The notes beneath the pieces were generated by a model. It searched no databases. It had not been told where the DNA came from and was given only the letters and a program-made list of their open reading frames with translations. From positions 1 to 64,000 of the forward strand of contig CAIPYE010000005.1 in assembly GCA_903869265.1 (NCBI GenBank): DNA of 64,000 nucleotides, given 5' to 3'. The DNA is from an uncultured delta proteobacterium (lineage in GTDB: Bacteria; Desulfobacterota; Desulfobulbia; Desulfobulbales; Desulfurivibrionaceae). Position 1 is the stretch's first letter, and each line of letters starts with the position of its first letter. Shown piece after piece: positions 19,236-28,054 of the stretch. A program made the translations under genes and the position numbers.

Positions 19236-20717
19236 TCAACCGGCAAGCGTGCCAAACTTTTCCTCAAGATAGGCAAGGAACGGCTTGGCGGAAAGCGGCG
19301 CGCCCGTTACCCGCACCAGCAACTCCTGGGGAAGATACACACTGCCGTGGCTGTGGATCTCCTTGGCCAGCCACCCTTTAACCTTAGCCAGATCCCCACT
19401 GGCAAGGGTCTGGTTGAAACCGGGGTCATATTTTTTATAGGCCTCCCAGATTTGGGCTGCGGCCAGATTGCCGATGGTGTAGGTGGGAAAATAGCCAAAA
19501 CTACCGTGGGCCCAGTGGATGTCCTGCAAGACCCCGTCGGCGTCGGATTCAACCTCCACTCCGAGGTACTGCCGGTATTTGTCCCGCCAGACCCGAGGCA
19601 ACGCACCGACCTCCAGACTCCCCTCGATCAGCCCCTTTTCAATCTCAAAACGGATCAGGACATGGAGGTTGTAGGTCAGCTCATCGGCATCCACCCTGAT
19701 CAGACCAGGGGTAACCGCGTTTATGCCCCGGACAAAAACATCAAGCTCGGTGTGCGCAAACTGGGCCGGAAACGCCTGCTGCAGCTCCGGAAAAAACCGC
19801 TGCCAGAATGGCCGGCCACGGCCCACGACATTCTCCCAAAACCGGGATTGCGACTCATGGATGCCAAGAGAAACCCCATCATCAAGATGGCTGTTGGCCA
19901 GCGACTCGGCAATGCCCTGCTCGTAGAGGGCGTGGCCGCCCTCGTGCAAGGCGCCGAAGATGAAATCCAGGCTCTTGGCGGCATAACGGTTGGTGATGCG
20001 CCGGTCGTGGTGTCCCAGGGTGGTGGTGAAGGGATGGGCAGAGCGGGCCAGGCAGCCCCGGCTAAAATCAAAGCCCATGGCCACCAGGAGGTGTTGGGCA
20101 AACTGCTCTTGGCCGGCTAGGGCAAATGGCTCGGCAAATGACAAGGTGGCCAGGCGTCCGGCAAACCTTTTGACCATGGCAACCAGAGGTGCTTGCAGCT
20201 CAACGAACATGCTTTCCACCTGGGCGGTGGTGAGCCCTTCTTCGTAGAGATCGAGCAGCGCGTCATAGGGATGGGCTGCGTAGCCCAGATATTCGGCCTG
20301 TTGCCGGGCCATTACCACCAACCGTTCCAGAAGGGGCTGAAAGATGGCGAAATCGGACTGTTCCCGGGCCTCAAGCCAGGCCATCTGGGCCTGGGAGGTA
20401 AGGCGGGAAAACTCGGCGACAAACTCCTCGGGCAGCCTGGTGTTCTGATCATAGCTCCGGCGCATGACCCGCACCAGGGCTCGATCCTCCACAGACAGGG
20501 ACTCTTTCTGCGCCTCGGCTTGGATCAGCAAAGCGCCAAGCTCCGGGGCCACTTCCCTCCGATGCACCAGCCCGCTCAGGGTGGCAAACTGCCCGGCCCG
20601 CCCTTCCGCAGCCCGGCGGGGCATGCGCACCTCCTGATCCCACTGCATGAGGGCCAGGGTGTGGTGCAGGTCAACCAGTTCGGCGGAATATTTTTTTAGC
20701 TGTGCGAGGGTATTCAT
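19236..20717 (-). CDS. Carboxypeptidase Taq family metallopeptidase (M32)
   Basis: A 493-residue cytosolic zinc carboxypeptidase. The M32 signatures are all present: HPFTT, DRRITNRY, the zinc site HEGGH, GIHESQSRFWEN and a downstream TPGLIRVDADELTYNLH segment. The length is typical (~500). A good GGGAGGA precedes the ATG. It follows tauE by 34 bp on the same strand and precedes mltD by 92 bp. It probably works with PepN in peptide turnover. Confidence 0.95.
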   Translation of the reverse strand: MNTLAQLKKYSAELVDLHHTLALMQWDQEVRMPRRAAEGRAGQFATLSGLVHRREVAPELGALLIQAEAQKESLSVEDRALVRVMRRSYDQNTRLPEEFVAEFSRLTSQAQMAWLEAREQSDFAIFQPLLERLVVMARQQAEYLGYAAHPYDALLDLYEEGLTTAQVESMFVELQAPLVAMVKRFAGRLATLSFAEPFALAGQEQFAQHLLVAMGFDFSRGCLARSAHPFTTTLGHHDRRITNRYAAKSLDFIFGALHEGGHALYEQGIAESLANSHLDDGVSLGIHESQSRFWENVVGRGRPFWQRFFPELQQAFPAQFAHTELDVFVRGINAVTPGLIRVDADELTYNLHVLIRFEIEKGLIEGSLEVGALPRVWRDKYRQYLGVEVESDADGVLQDIHWAHGSFGYFPTYTIGNLAAAQIWEAYKKYDPGFNQTLASGDLAKVKGWLAKEIHSHGSVYLPQELLVRVTGAPLSAKPFLAYLEEKFGTLAG

Positions 20718-20751
20718 TGAGTCCTCCCTTTGTTTCTGGCCGGAATCCCGA

Positions 20752-21498
20752 CTAGAATTTAAACGCCTTCACCAGCAGGGCAAGCCCGCTGCCCAGCAGA
20801 ATAATGCTCACCAACCGGACAAAAGCCGCATGACTGATCCGCAGATGCACCCGCCCGCCAAGCCATAGGGCCAGGGCGACAATGGGTATAATCCCCGCGC
20901 CGATCGCCAGGATGCGCAGGGTATAAAAACCGCTTAGGGAAAAGCCCACGATCCGGCAGAGGCCATCGATCACAAAAACCGTGGCGATGGTGGTGCGGAA
21001 TTCCGTTTTGTCCAGCTGCCGCAGGGTCATATAGATCACATAAAACGGCCCGCCGGTGCCGAAAAGAGCGCCCACCATGCCCCCCAGCAAACCGGCAGGC
21101 CCGACCAACCAACGTCCTCCGTGCAGGGGCGGAAACGGCAGCAGGGCATATACGGCATAGAACAGGATAAAGATGGAAAGGGCAAAAAGCAGGCTGCCCG
21201 GCGCCAGAACCGTATGCAGATAAAGGCCGGTGGAAACGCCCAGCACGGTGAAGGGCAAAAGCGGCAGGAGGTCGGACCAGCGGATGAGCCGCCGGTTGGG
21301 CAGACCTTGACTGACCGAGGCCAGCCAGTCCAGCAGCCCGATCAGGGGCACCACCTGGGACACAGGGAAAAAAAGAGCCAGCAGGGGCACGGAGATGAGC
21401 GCCGAGCCGAATCCGGCGATACCACGGATGAAGTAGGCGAAAAACAGCACCCCTGCGGCAAAGAAGATCTCGGGATGGGCCATGGAAATATCAATCAT
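20752..21498 (-). CDS. TauE/SafE family transporter (sulfite/sulfonate exporter type)
   Basis: A 248-residue integral membrane protein with about seven to eight hydrophobic helices. The duplicated TauE/SafE signatures are visible: GFGSALISVPLLALFFP in the first half and GLLGGMVGALFGTGGPF in the second. The family exports sulfite, sulfoacetate or related organosulfur anions, but substrates are rarely known. It starts the minus-strand run ending with pepN. The Shine-Dalgarno is weak. Confidence 0.85.
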   Translation of the reverse strand: MIDISMAHPEIFFAAGVLFFAYFIRGIAGFGSALISVPLLALFFPVSQVVPLIGLLDWLASVSQGLPNRRLIRWSDLLPLLPFTVLGVSTGLYLHTVLAPGSLLFALSIFILFYAVYALLPFPPLHGGRWLVGPAGLLGGMVGALFGTGGPFYVIYMTLRQLDKTEFRTTIATVFVIDGLCRIVGFSLSGFYTLRILAIGAGIIPIVALALWLGGRVHLRISHAAFVRLVSIILLGSGLALLVKAFKF

Positions 21499-21586
21499 GC
21501 CGGGTCAACACCCCTTTTGTGGCCGTTTAAAATAGTTCAACCGAAAATTCGGGGAAACGCGGTGGGAATAGCCTTTCTGCTGTTCT

Positions 21587-22006
21587 CTCTTTCTTCTTTT
21601 GCGTGCCCAAAAAAAGAAACAAGAAAAAGGCACCCCAGCCAGTCCTGGCCCTGCGGGCTTCCCTTGCTTCTCGACGATGGCGGGACGCTAAAAAACTCGG
21701 GCTTCGCCCTCAGACAGTTTTAGCGTCTTTATCCCGCCCCCGTCTGCGAGGCGCGGCAGGACAAATGGGGGGGGGAAGTGAATTCCCATTGGCACGCAGC
21801 CGAGCACCGGAGAGGCTGCCGAAAAGGGGATTTGCACTGTTTGAGGCGAAAGCCGAGTTTGCAAAGCCCCGGCAGCATCGAGGAGTACCCCATGCGGGGC
21901 ATAAACTCCGGGTATCCCGCCATCGGCGGGACAAGGACATCGGGGGCCTTTTCTTCGCCGCTTCGCTGCTGGTTCGTTTCTTTGGACAAGCAAAGAAATG
22001 AACCAA
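21587..22006. repeat. Complex ~420-bp non-coding repeat element bounded by hairpins
   Basis: Fills most of the 567-bp gap between the TauE-like gene and the siroheme protein gene. The left edge is an 11-bp hairpin (about 21590-21619, TTTCTTC type), the right edge a 14-bp hairpin (21971-21984 with 21991-22004) with a GACAAG loop. Between are GC-rich stretches with several internal inverted segments, open in both directions but without any ribosome site or recognisable domain. The left hairpin resembles the one at 37360-37389. Its apparent ORFs are of a kind often over-annotated as hypothetical proteins. Confidence 0.6.
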
Positions 22007-22065
22007 AGTAATTACATGTCACATTCCCCGAAATGCCCGGATAAAGCAAAATCCAGAAACGAACC

Positions 22066-22689
22066 TTACACCGCCTCTTTATAAGGAAACTCCGGATGAT
22101 CCAACAGCTTCACCATCCGCTGCTTGGTCTCGGTATGGGCATCATGAAACTCCACCAACTCCGCCACCGCAGCCACCAGTCCCTGCTCGTCGAGATCCCG
22201 AAGAATCCTGCGGCCAATCTTGGGATTTGGTCCGCCCTTGCCGCCCACATAGAGATCAAAACCCTTGCGGGTAGCCATGATGCCGATATCCGTGGTCAAC
22301 ACCCCTGGACACCCCAGGGTGCAACCGGAGATGGCGATCTTGAACTTCTGTTTGGTTTTCTCCCGCCCCTGGAATTTCTCCAGGATCAGGGCGGATATCC
22401 GCTCCGGGTCAGCGATGCCCATGGAGCAGTCGCGCACCCCGATACAGACCCGAGGAATCGGGAACTTGCCCGGCCCCTTGAATTGCGCGCCCAACGCAGC
22501 CAATTCCTCCCGGATCGCGGGCAGATCCTCCTCCCGGATGCCCATGAGCCGCAAGTTCTGGGTCAAACTCAAATAGAGTTCCAGCTGGTATTTTTTGGCC
22601 AACTCATTGGCCTTATCCATGATTGCCAGGGGCAGACGGCCCGCAGGCAACAGGATGGTCAGACGGGTTGTCGCGATTTTATTTGTCAT
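22066..22689 (-). CDS. Small siroheme/[4Fe-4S] sulfite reductase-like protein
   Basis: A 207-residue protein consisting of one ferredoxin-like half-domain (about 1-75) followed by a siroheme-[4Fe-4S] domain. The cluster cysteines are CIGVRDC (Cys-x5-Cys) and SGCTLGCP (Cys-x3-Cys), the bridging cysteine being in the second motif. This size and layout match the low-molecular-weight, low-spin assimilatory-type sulfite reductase of Desulfovibrio rather than DsrA/DsrB or NirB. Reduction of sulfite or nitrite is expected; the physiological role is uncertain. A perfect palindrome lies 27 bp upstream of its ATG. Confidence 0.85.
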   Translation of the reverse strand: MTNKIATTRLTILLPAGRLPLAIMDKANELAKKYQLELYLSLTQNLRLMGIREEDLPAIREELAALGAQFKGPGKFPIPRVCIGVRDCSMGIADPERISALILEKFQGREKTKQKFKIAISGCTLGCPGVLTTDIGIMATRKGFDLYVGGKGGPNPKIGRRILRDLDEQGLVAAVAELVEFHDAHTETKQRMVKLLDHPEFPYKEAV

Positions 22690-22715
22690 CTCTCATCTCC
22701 ATGTTACAGAAGAAA

Positions 22716-22732
22716 TCAGCGTCCGACGCTGA
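22716..22732. promoter_or_regulatory. Palindromic operator-like site upstream of the siroheme protein gene
   Basis: TCAGCGTC-C-GACGCTGA is a perfect 8-bp inverted repeat with one central base, 27 bp upstream of the siroheme-protein start. It could be an operator or part of a leader hairpin; no cognate regulator is adjacent. Confidence 0.35.
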
Positions 22733-22886
22733 AAAGGAACAATCATATTTCCGCTGTTTCATAAAACATTTTTGCCCGAATGCAAGACTTCTCTTATCTT
22801 TCCCCTTTCCCTTTGTGTAATTTTCCGTTATTTAACTAAAAATCATCCAAAATAACATTCGACACAGGCGCGGGAGATAAAGAGAA

Positions 22887-23306
22887 ATGGGCAGCCACAG
22901 CAGACCTCACAACGACACGGCAGGCGGAGCAATCGACCGCAAACGCGAACGGGAACGGCGCTATATGATGCAGCTGCTCTACAAGAATGCCGATGAACTG
23001 GCAACCAAGATGGTGCAGCGGCTGCTGGACAAAAAGATCCTCGAGATCACCGACGAGGGTGCGATCCGCAAGATCTTCAACGAACTGTTTGAAAAGCTCT
23101 CCAACATGGAAGAGTTTGACATGCTTTACAAGATCGCCCCGCTACGGCAGCTGGTGGTGGACCCCAACTTCCTCAGCCTCTATGTGACCCAGTACATCTG
23201 CGAAGATCTGGTGGAGAACGACAAGGTTCAGGACGTCTATGGCGACGACCTTGAGATTTATCAGGTCGTGGAATCCGTGTTCAAGGTTCTCCGACCCCAG
23301 GATTGA
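22887..23306 (+). CDS. Conserved-looking hypothetical protein, no family recognised
   Basis: A 139-residue soluble, charged protein. The first ~25 residues are basic and disordered (RKRERERRY); the rest is helical with long Leu/Ile heptads (DELATKMVQRLLDKKI, RKIFNELFEKL, FLSLYVTQYICEDLV). No signal peptide, membrane segment or metal site is present. Codon use and GC match the neighbours, and it sits alone between two divergent minus-strand genes. Function cannot be assigned. Confidence 0.7.
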   Translation: MGSHSRPHNDTAGGAIDRKRERERRYMMQLLYKNADELATKMVQRLLDKKILEITDEGAIRKIFNELFEKLSNMEEFDMLYKIAPLRQLVVDPNFLSLYVTQYICEDLVENDKVQDVYGDDLEIYQVVESVFKVLRPQD

Positions 23307-23429
23307 TGCAATCGCAGATAAGCGCAGACTTTGCAAGGCCGCGATTCCATCGGTTGTTACTTCGTCGCTTCGCGCCTGTATCGTGGAACTGTGCGTTTTC
23401 TTGGTTATTCCAAGTCCGTCTTTTTTTAA

Positions 23430-25373
23430 TCAACTCTTCTTCCGAACCTGCTTAAGATCCAGATAGGTGTAGCCCTTCAGCCCCTTCTCATACTCGCCCA
23501 GGAGCCGCATAGCCTCATTGGGCCGCAGCCTGTCTTCCTTGATGGCGCTTTCCACCTGACTCTTCATCTTCCGCTTCAGATCGGTGCCGGTGTACTGGAC
23601 CAAGGCCAGCACCTTTTCCATGGTGGTGCCCTCGATGGTCTCCTCAATGTAATACCCGGAGTCCTCATCCTCATCCAAAAACACATGGGCCTCGTTCACC
23701 CGGCCGAAGAGGTTGTGCAGGTCGCCCATAATGTCCTGGTAGGCGCCGGTCAAAAACACCCCAAGATAATAAGGCTTGCCGTTGAGATCATGGAGCGGCA
23801 GGGTGTCCACCCCTTCCTCGTACAGGTTGATGAATTTGGAGACCTTGCCGTCGGAATCGCAGGTGATGTCGGCCAGGGTCCCCCGACGCTGGGGCTCCTC
23901 GTTCATGCGGTGCAAGGGCATGATCGGGAAAAGCTGCCCGTAGCCCCAATGGTCGAGCAGTGACTGGAACACGCTGAAGTTGCAGAGATACTGGTCGGAA
24001 AACTTGCTCTCCAGCTCGACAATATCGTCGGGCTTGTACTCGGCATCCTTAAAATGCTCAAGCACTCTGGCGCCGGTGAGCCAGAAAAGCTTCTCCACCT
24101 CCGCCTTGACCTCCAGGCCGATGAGGCCCAGCTCGAAATGAACCTGGGTTTCTTCCTTGTTGTGCAGAGCGTCGTGGTAGGCCTCCAGCGGGTTGCTGGG
24201 GTTGACGTGGGTGTAGTTGTACCAGGCCTCGTCCACCAGTTTATGGCTGATCTCGGGCTGGACAGGCTCCCTGGCATGTTCCATCTTCTTGATGTCGCCG
24301 AAGGTCTCCACCACCAGCACGGAATGATGCGCCACCACAGCCCGACCCGACTCACTGATGATCACCGGATGTTCCACCCCCTGGGAATCGCAGACATCCA
24401 TGATGTTATAGACAATGTCCCGGGCGTATTCGTTCAGGGAATAATTGATGGAAGAATGAAAGGTGGTGCGGCTGCCGTCGTAATCCACGCCCAAGCCCCC
24501 GCCCACATCGATGTATTCCAGCCCATGACCGATCTGCCGGATCTTGGCATAGAACATGGCCCCTTCCCGCACCGCCTTCTTGATGGTGAGGATGTCCGGG
24601 ATCTGGGAGCCGCTGTGGAAATGCACGAGCTTGAGGCAATCGGCCAGGTCGGCTTCTTTAAGCAGGTCGGAAACCTGAAGAATCTCCTGGGTGGACAACC
24701 CGAACTTGGCGTCCTCGCCGGTGGATTTTTCCCATTTGCCCTTGCCGCCGCTCATCAACCGGACCCTCAGGCCGATCATCGGCGCCACCTTCAACTCCTT
24801 GGCATAGCGGATGATGCTGGCGACTTCCTCGACCTTCTCCACCACCAGGACGATCTTCTTGCCCAGCTTGCGGCCCAAGAGGGCGGTCTTGATATAGAGG
24901 GCATCCTTGTAGCCGTTGCAGATGATCAGGCTTTCCCGGTCTTCGTGAAAGGCCAGGGCCGCATAAAGTTCCGGCTTGGAGCCGACTTCAAGGCCGTGAT
25001 GAAAGGGCTTGCCCGCGTCGATGATCTCCTCGACCACCTCGCGCAGCTGATTGACCTTGATGGGATAAACGCCGCGGTAGATGGATTTGTATTCCAGCTC
25101 GACGATGGCGTCGTTGAACGCCTTGTTGATCCGCTCCACCCGGTTGCGCAGCAGGTCGTGAAACCGGATGAGCATGGGAAAATGCAACCCCTGCTCCACC
25201 GCCTCCCGGATCACATCCACGATGGCAATGGAACCGCCTTGCTCCTTGAGCGGGGCAACGGTTACCTGACCTTTGACGTTGATATCAAAATAACGCAATC
25301 CCCAACGGGCAATACCATACAGCTCCCGGGCCTTATCGATACTCCAGGCCTTTACTTCCGCTGTCTGCTGCAT
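23430..25373 (-). CDS. speA: Biosynthetic arginine decarboxylase
   Basis: A 647-residue PLP enzyme converting arginine to agmatine, the entry to putrescine and spermidine synthesis. The alanine-racemase-like barrel holds the PLP lysine in YPIKVNQ (about residue 100), HFHSGSQ and DVGGGLGVDYDG; the ISESGRA segment precedes the C-terminal domain with the SpeA-specific insertion and C-terminal helical extension. Length is typical of SpeA (~640). AAGGAGG precedes the ATG. It is monocistronic here; agmatinase is not in view. Confidence 0.97.
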   Translation of the reverse strand: MQQTAEVKAWSIDKARELYGIARWGLRYFDINVKGQVTVAPLKEQGGSIAIVDVIREAVEQGLHFPMLIRFHDLLRNRVERINKAFNDAIVELEYKSIYRGVYPIKVNQLREVVEEIIDAGKPFHHGLEVGSKPELYAALAFHEDRESLIICNGYKDALYIKTALLGRKLGKKIVLVVEKVEEVASIIRYAKELKVAPMIGLRVRLMSGGKGKWEKSTGEDAKFGLSTQEILQVSDLLKEADLADCLKLVHFHSGSQIPDILTIKKAVREGAMFYAKIRQIGHGLEYIDVGGGLGVDYDGSRTTFHSSINYSLNEYARDIVYNIMDVCDSQGVEHPVIISESGRAVVAHHSVLVVETFGDIKKMEHAREPVQPEISHKLVDEAWYNYTHVNPSNPLEAYHDALHNKEETQVHFELGLIGLEVKAEVEKLFWLTGARVLEHFKDAEYKPDDIVELESKFSDQYLCNFSVFQSLLDHWGYGQLFPIMPLHRMNEEPQRRGTLADITCDSDGKVSKFINLYEEGVDTLPLHDLNGKPYYLGVFLTGAYQDIMGDLHNLFGRVNEAHVFLDEDEDSGYYIEETIEGTTMEKVLALVQYTGTDLKRKMKSQVESAIKEDRLRPNEAMRLLGEYEKGLKGYTYLDLKQVRKKS

Positions 25374-25415
25374 CTGATATCCTCCTTAGGGATTGTTGCT
25401 GAAATCAAGTGGGAC

Positions 25416-25443
25416 AAAATACACAATTATCGCAGAAACTCAA
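25416..25443 (-). promoter_or_regulatory. Putative promoter of speA
   Basis: On the minus strand TTGAGT (25443-25438) and TATTTT (25421-25416) are 16 bp apart, ~43 bp upstream of the speA ATG. Each box is 4/6 to consensus. The remaining DNA to 25650 holds nothing recognisable. Confidence 0.35.
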
Positions 25444-25653
25444 CAGGTTTTTGCCTGATTATCCTCCGGGACAGGTGGTCTGTCCATCAAAAAAAGCCAA
25501 ACCAGAATCGCGGGAGAGATGATGCTTCCAACAAAAGCCTACCGGAAAACAAACCCTAAAATTACTGTAACCGGATGAAATTGTTTGTTATGAATTACCG
25601 TTGACTGAAATGGCGTTGTGGGCTGAGCATGCCAGTGCAGTAACGAAACAAAA

Positions 25654-26680
25654 ACTTACATTTCAAGACCTGACCCCATGCCTGGGTGGAAAAAGAAACA
25701 GGATGTGACCCAAACGCCGCAGGTTTTGTAAGGCGCCCAGTGATATTGGCGATATTGGGGTCAGGTCTTGAAATATAAGTTTTCCCATGTTATGGTGACC
25801 CCACTATGGCACGCCCCTTGCGACTAGAATTTTCCGGAGCTGTCTACCATGTGACCTCCCGCGGCAACGCCCGGCAGAACATCTTTCTTGATGACTCCGA
25901 CCGGAATCGCTTTCTTTCGATCCTCTCCGGCACCATCCATCGCTATAACTGGCTCTGCCACGCCTACTGCCTGATGGACAACCACTACCATCTCCTCTTG
26001 GAAACCCCCGACCCGAACCTGTCAGTCGGAATGCGCCAGCTGAACGGGATGTATACCCAATCCTTCAACCGGCAGCATGATCGGGTGGGACATATTTTCC
26101 AGGGGCGCTACAAAGCGATCCTCCTTGAAAAAGATCCCCACCTACTGGAACTGTGCCGCTATATCGTGCTCAATCCCGTTGCAGCAGGCATCGCCGCCCA
26201 GCCAGAAGAATGGGCATGGAGCAGTTATCGCGAAACCATTAATGCCAAAAAAGCGGCAAATTTTCTGACAACCGCCTGGGTTTTAGGACAATTCTCCCGG
26301 AACCGTGCCCAGGCAAGAGTGCAATACCAACTCTTTGTCGCGGAAGGGTTGCAATCCGAGCCTCTCTGGAATACCCTGCATGGACAATCTTTTTTAGGAA
26401 GCACCGAGTTCGCGGACAAGCTGGACGATCTGCTCAATGAAAAACGCCACGCTCATGAGATACCGCGCAAGCAGAGATACTTGGCACGTCCGTCGCTTGA
26501 CGAGCTGTTCAGGTCCTGCGGCAACAAGGCGGAACGGGACCGCACGGTAGCGGAGGCGCATGTGGCCCATGGCTACCTGTTGAGAGAAATAGCCGAACAT
26601 TTGGGCATACATTACACCACCGTGAGCAAGGTCATCAAAAAAACGCTGTATAAATACTAACATTTCAAGACCTGACCCCA
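25654..26680 (+). mobile_element. RAYT element: REP-associated transposase gene with its flanking repeats
   Basis: A ~1.03-kb unit. Upstream, 25-bp arms at 25654-25678 and 25756-25780 form an inverted repeat matching at 24 of 25 positions, core GGGGTCAGGTCTTGAAAT. A third copy (26660-26680), in the orientation of the first, overlaps the transposase stop codon. This is the arrangement expected for a RAYT gene and the palindromes it mobilises. No target duplication or classical IS ends were seen. Confidence 0.8.
25806..26660 (+). CDS. REP-associated tyrosine transposase (RAYT, Y1/IS200-like)
   Basis: A 284-residue Y1 transposase. The N-terminal ~190 residues carry the RAYT signature: SGAVYHVTSRGNARQ, the HUH-type metal site in MDNHYHLLLE, and the catalytic tyrosine region GRYKAILLEKD/LCRYIVLNPVAAG with WSSY. 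The C-terminal part (about 215-284) ends in a helix-turn-helix-like segment (YLLREIAEHLGIHYTTVSKVIKK). It is intact, so possibly active. RAYTs move REP palindromes rather than themselves; the matching repeats on both sides support this. The ATG overlaps a short spacer after the inverted repeat. Confidence 0.93.
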   Translation: MARPLRLEFSGAVYHVTSRGNARQNIFLDDSDRNRFLSILSGTIHRYNWLCHAYCLMDNHYHLLLETPDPNLSVGMRQLNGMYTQSFNRQHDRVGHIFQGRYKAILLEKDPHLLELCRYIVLNPVAAGIAAQPEEWAWSSYRETINAKKAANFLTTAWVLGQFSRNRAQARVQYQLFVAEGLQSEPLWNTLHGQSFLGSTEFADKLDDLLNEKRHAHEIPRKQRYLARPSLDELFRSCGNKAERDRTVAEAHVAHGYLLREIAEHLGIHYTTVSKVIKKTLYKY

Positions 26681-26741
26681 GACCATAGGATAGGAAAAGC
26701 GACCAGTCAGAATCAGAATAATTCCAGCCCGACACGCCATA

Positions 26742-28034
26742 ATGCCACGCAAACACCCAAACAAAAACCCCAGCTTGGTCTTTGCCAATGCCGCCGGCGA
26801 GATCATCGATTATCCCGATCTCGATATGGCAGGCCGCAGCGGCAACCATTTTTCCCGGCCCAACCTCGAAGACCTTATCCCCCTGCCCCAGGGCAGCGAC
26901 ATCTTCGTGCTGCCGGGCCGGTTGCCGGTGGGCATCGACCCGGAAACCGACGAGCCGCTGCTGGTGGCGGAAAACCCCCTGGACCCGGACGGTGGCCTCC
27001 AGGCGGTGGCGGCCTTCATGGCCCCGGCCCATACCGCCATCCACTGGGCCGGATTTGAAAAATCAAAAACCGACCTACCCCATTTGCCGCTTTTTGCCTA
27101 CACGGCAGTGGGTTGGCTCGACGGCCAGTTCTGGGTCAGCGCATTCAGAAGCGACCCGGACCAACGCCAGGAAATGAACCGCTTCCAACCGGAAAAACTG
27201 GTGCGCCGCACCGAACAGTGGTTGAGGCAAAACGAGCAGAATCGTCTCATTCAGCACCTGGGGAAATGCTGCCTCACCTACCGCTGTCCGGCCGCGATCA
27301 ACTACTTCCTCCGTCAGTTCGAGGCTCCCCTGCCCTGCTCGCCGGTGTGCAACGCTCAATGCCTGGGCTGCATCTCGCTCCAGCCCTCGGGTTGCTGCCC
27401 CTCCACCCAGGATCGGATCAACTTTGTCCCCACCCCCAAGGAGATTGCCGAGGTCGCGGTGCCGCATCTCAAATCGGTCAAGGGCGGGGTGGCGAGCTTT
27501 GGCCAGGGCTGCGAGGGCGAACCCCTGCTCCAGGCCGACACCATCGAAACAGCCATTCTCCTGATCCGCAAGCAAACCGACCAGGGCACCATCAACCTCA
27601 ACAGCAACGCCTCCCTGCCCGAAGGTGTGGACCGCCTGGCCCATGCGGGCCTCGACAGCCTGCGGGTCAGCATGAACAGTGCGCAGCCCGTTTACCACCA
27701 GCGCTATTACCGGCCCAAGGGCTTCAGCTTCGATTCGGTCAAACAGTCGATCCGGATCATGAAGCAGCATGGCCGCTTTGTTTCGCTCAACTACTTCATC
27801 CTGCCCGGCTTCACGGACGATCCGGCGGAATTTGCCGCCCTGTGCGAGCTGATCAGTGAATACGGGCCTGATTTTCTCCAGCTCAGAAACCTCAACATGG
27901 ACCCGGACTGGTATTTTGACGCCTTGGAATTTAAGGAGGGGGGCGCGCCCATGGGCATCCGCGCTTGGCTGCGTGAGCTGAAACTTCGCTTTCCCCGGCT
28001 CCGCTACGGCTATTTCAACCCGCCCCTGCGCTGA
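26742..28034 (+). CDS. Radical SAM protein of unknown function
   Basis: A 430-residue cytoplasmic protein. The radical SAM cluster motif CNAQCLGC (Cys203, 207, 210) lies in the middle; Cys199 is just upstream, and a CCPST segment follows. Downstream, the barrel features GCEGEP, INLNSNAS and LDSLRVSMNS fit a SAM-binding TIM barrel. The N-terminal ~190 residues form an unfamiliar domain (DYPDLDMAG, LPQGSDIFVLPGR). It begins a plus-strand run of closely spaced genes (CarS/phosphoesterase fusion, K+ channel, ferredoxin). Substrate unknown. Confidence 0.85.
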   Translation: MPRKHPNKNPSLVFANAAGEIIDYPDLDMAGRSGNHFSRPNLEDLIPLPQGSDIFVLPGRLPVGIDPETDEPLLVAENPLDPDGGLQAVAAFMAPAHTAIHWAGFEKSKTDLPHLPLFAYTAVGWLDGQFWVSAFRSDPDQRQEMNRFQPEKLVRRTEQWLRQNEQNRLIQHLGKCCLTYRCPAAINYFLRQFEAPLPCSPVCNAQCLGCISLQPSGCCPSTQDRINFVPTPKEIAEVAVPHLKSVKGGVASFGQGCEGEPLLQADTIETAILLIRKQTDQGTINLNSNASLPEGVDRLAHAGLDSLRVSMNSAQPVYHQRYYRPKGFSFDSVKQSIRIMKQHGRFVSLNYFILPGFTDDPAEFAALCELISEYGPDFLQLRNLNMDPDWYFDALEFKEGGAPMGIRAWLRELKLRFPRLRYGYFNPPLR

Positions 28035-28054
28035 ACCGGAACCACAGGACACCG

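Noticed and set aside
21603-22001. Open frames in both directions inside the 21.6-kb repeat
   Set aside because: No ribosome sites, Arg/Gly-rich low-complexity translation, and hairpins at both ends; better explained as a non-coding repeat.
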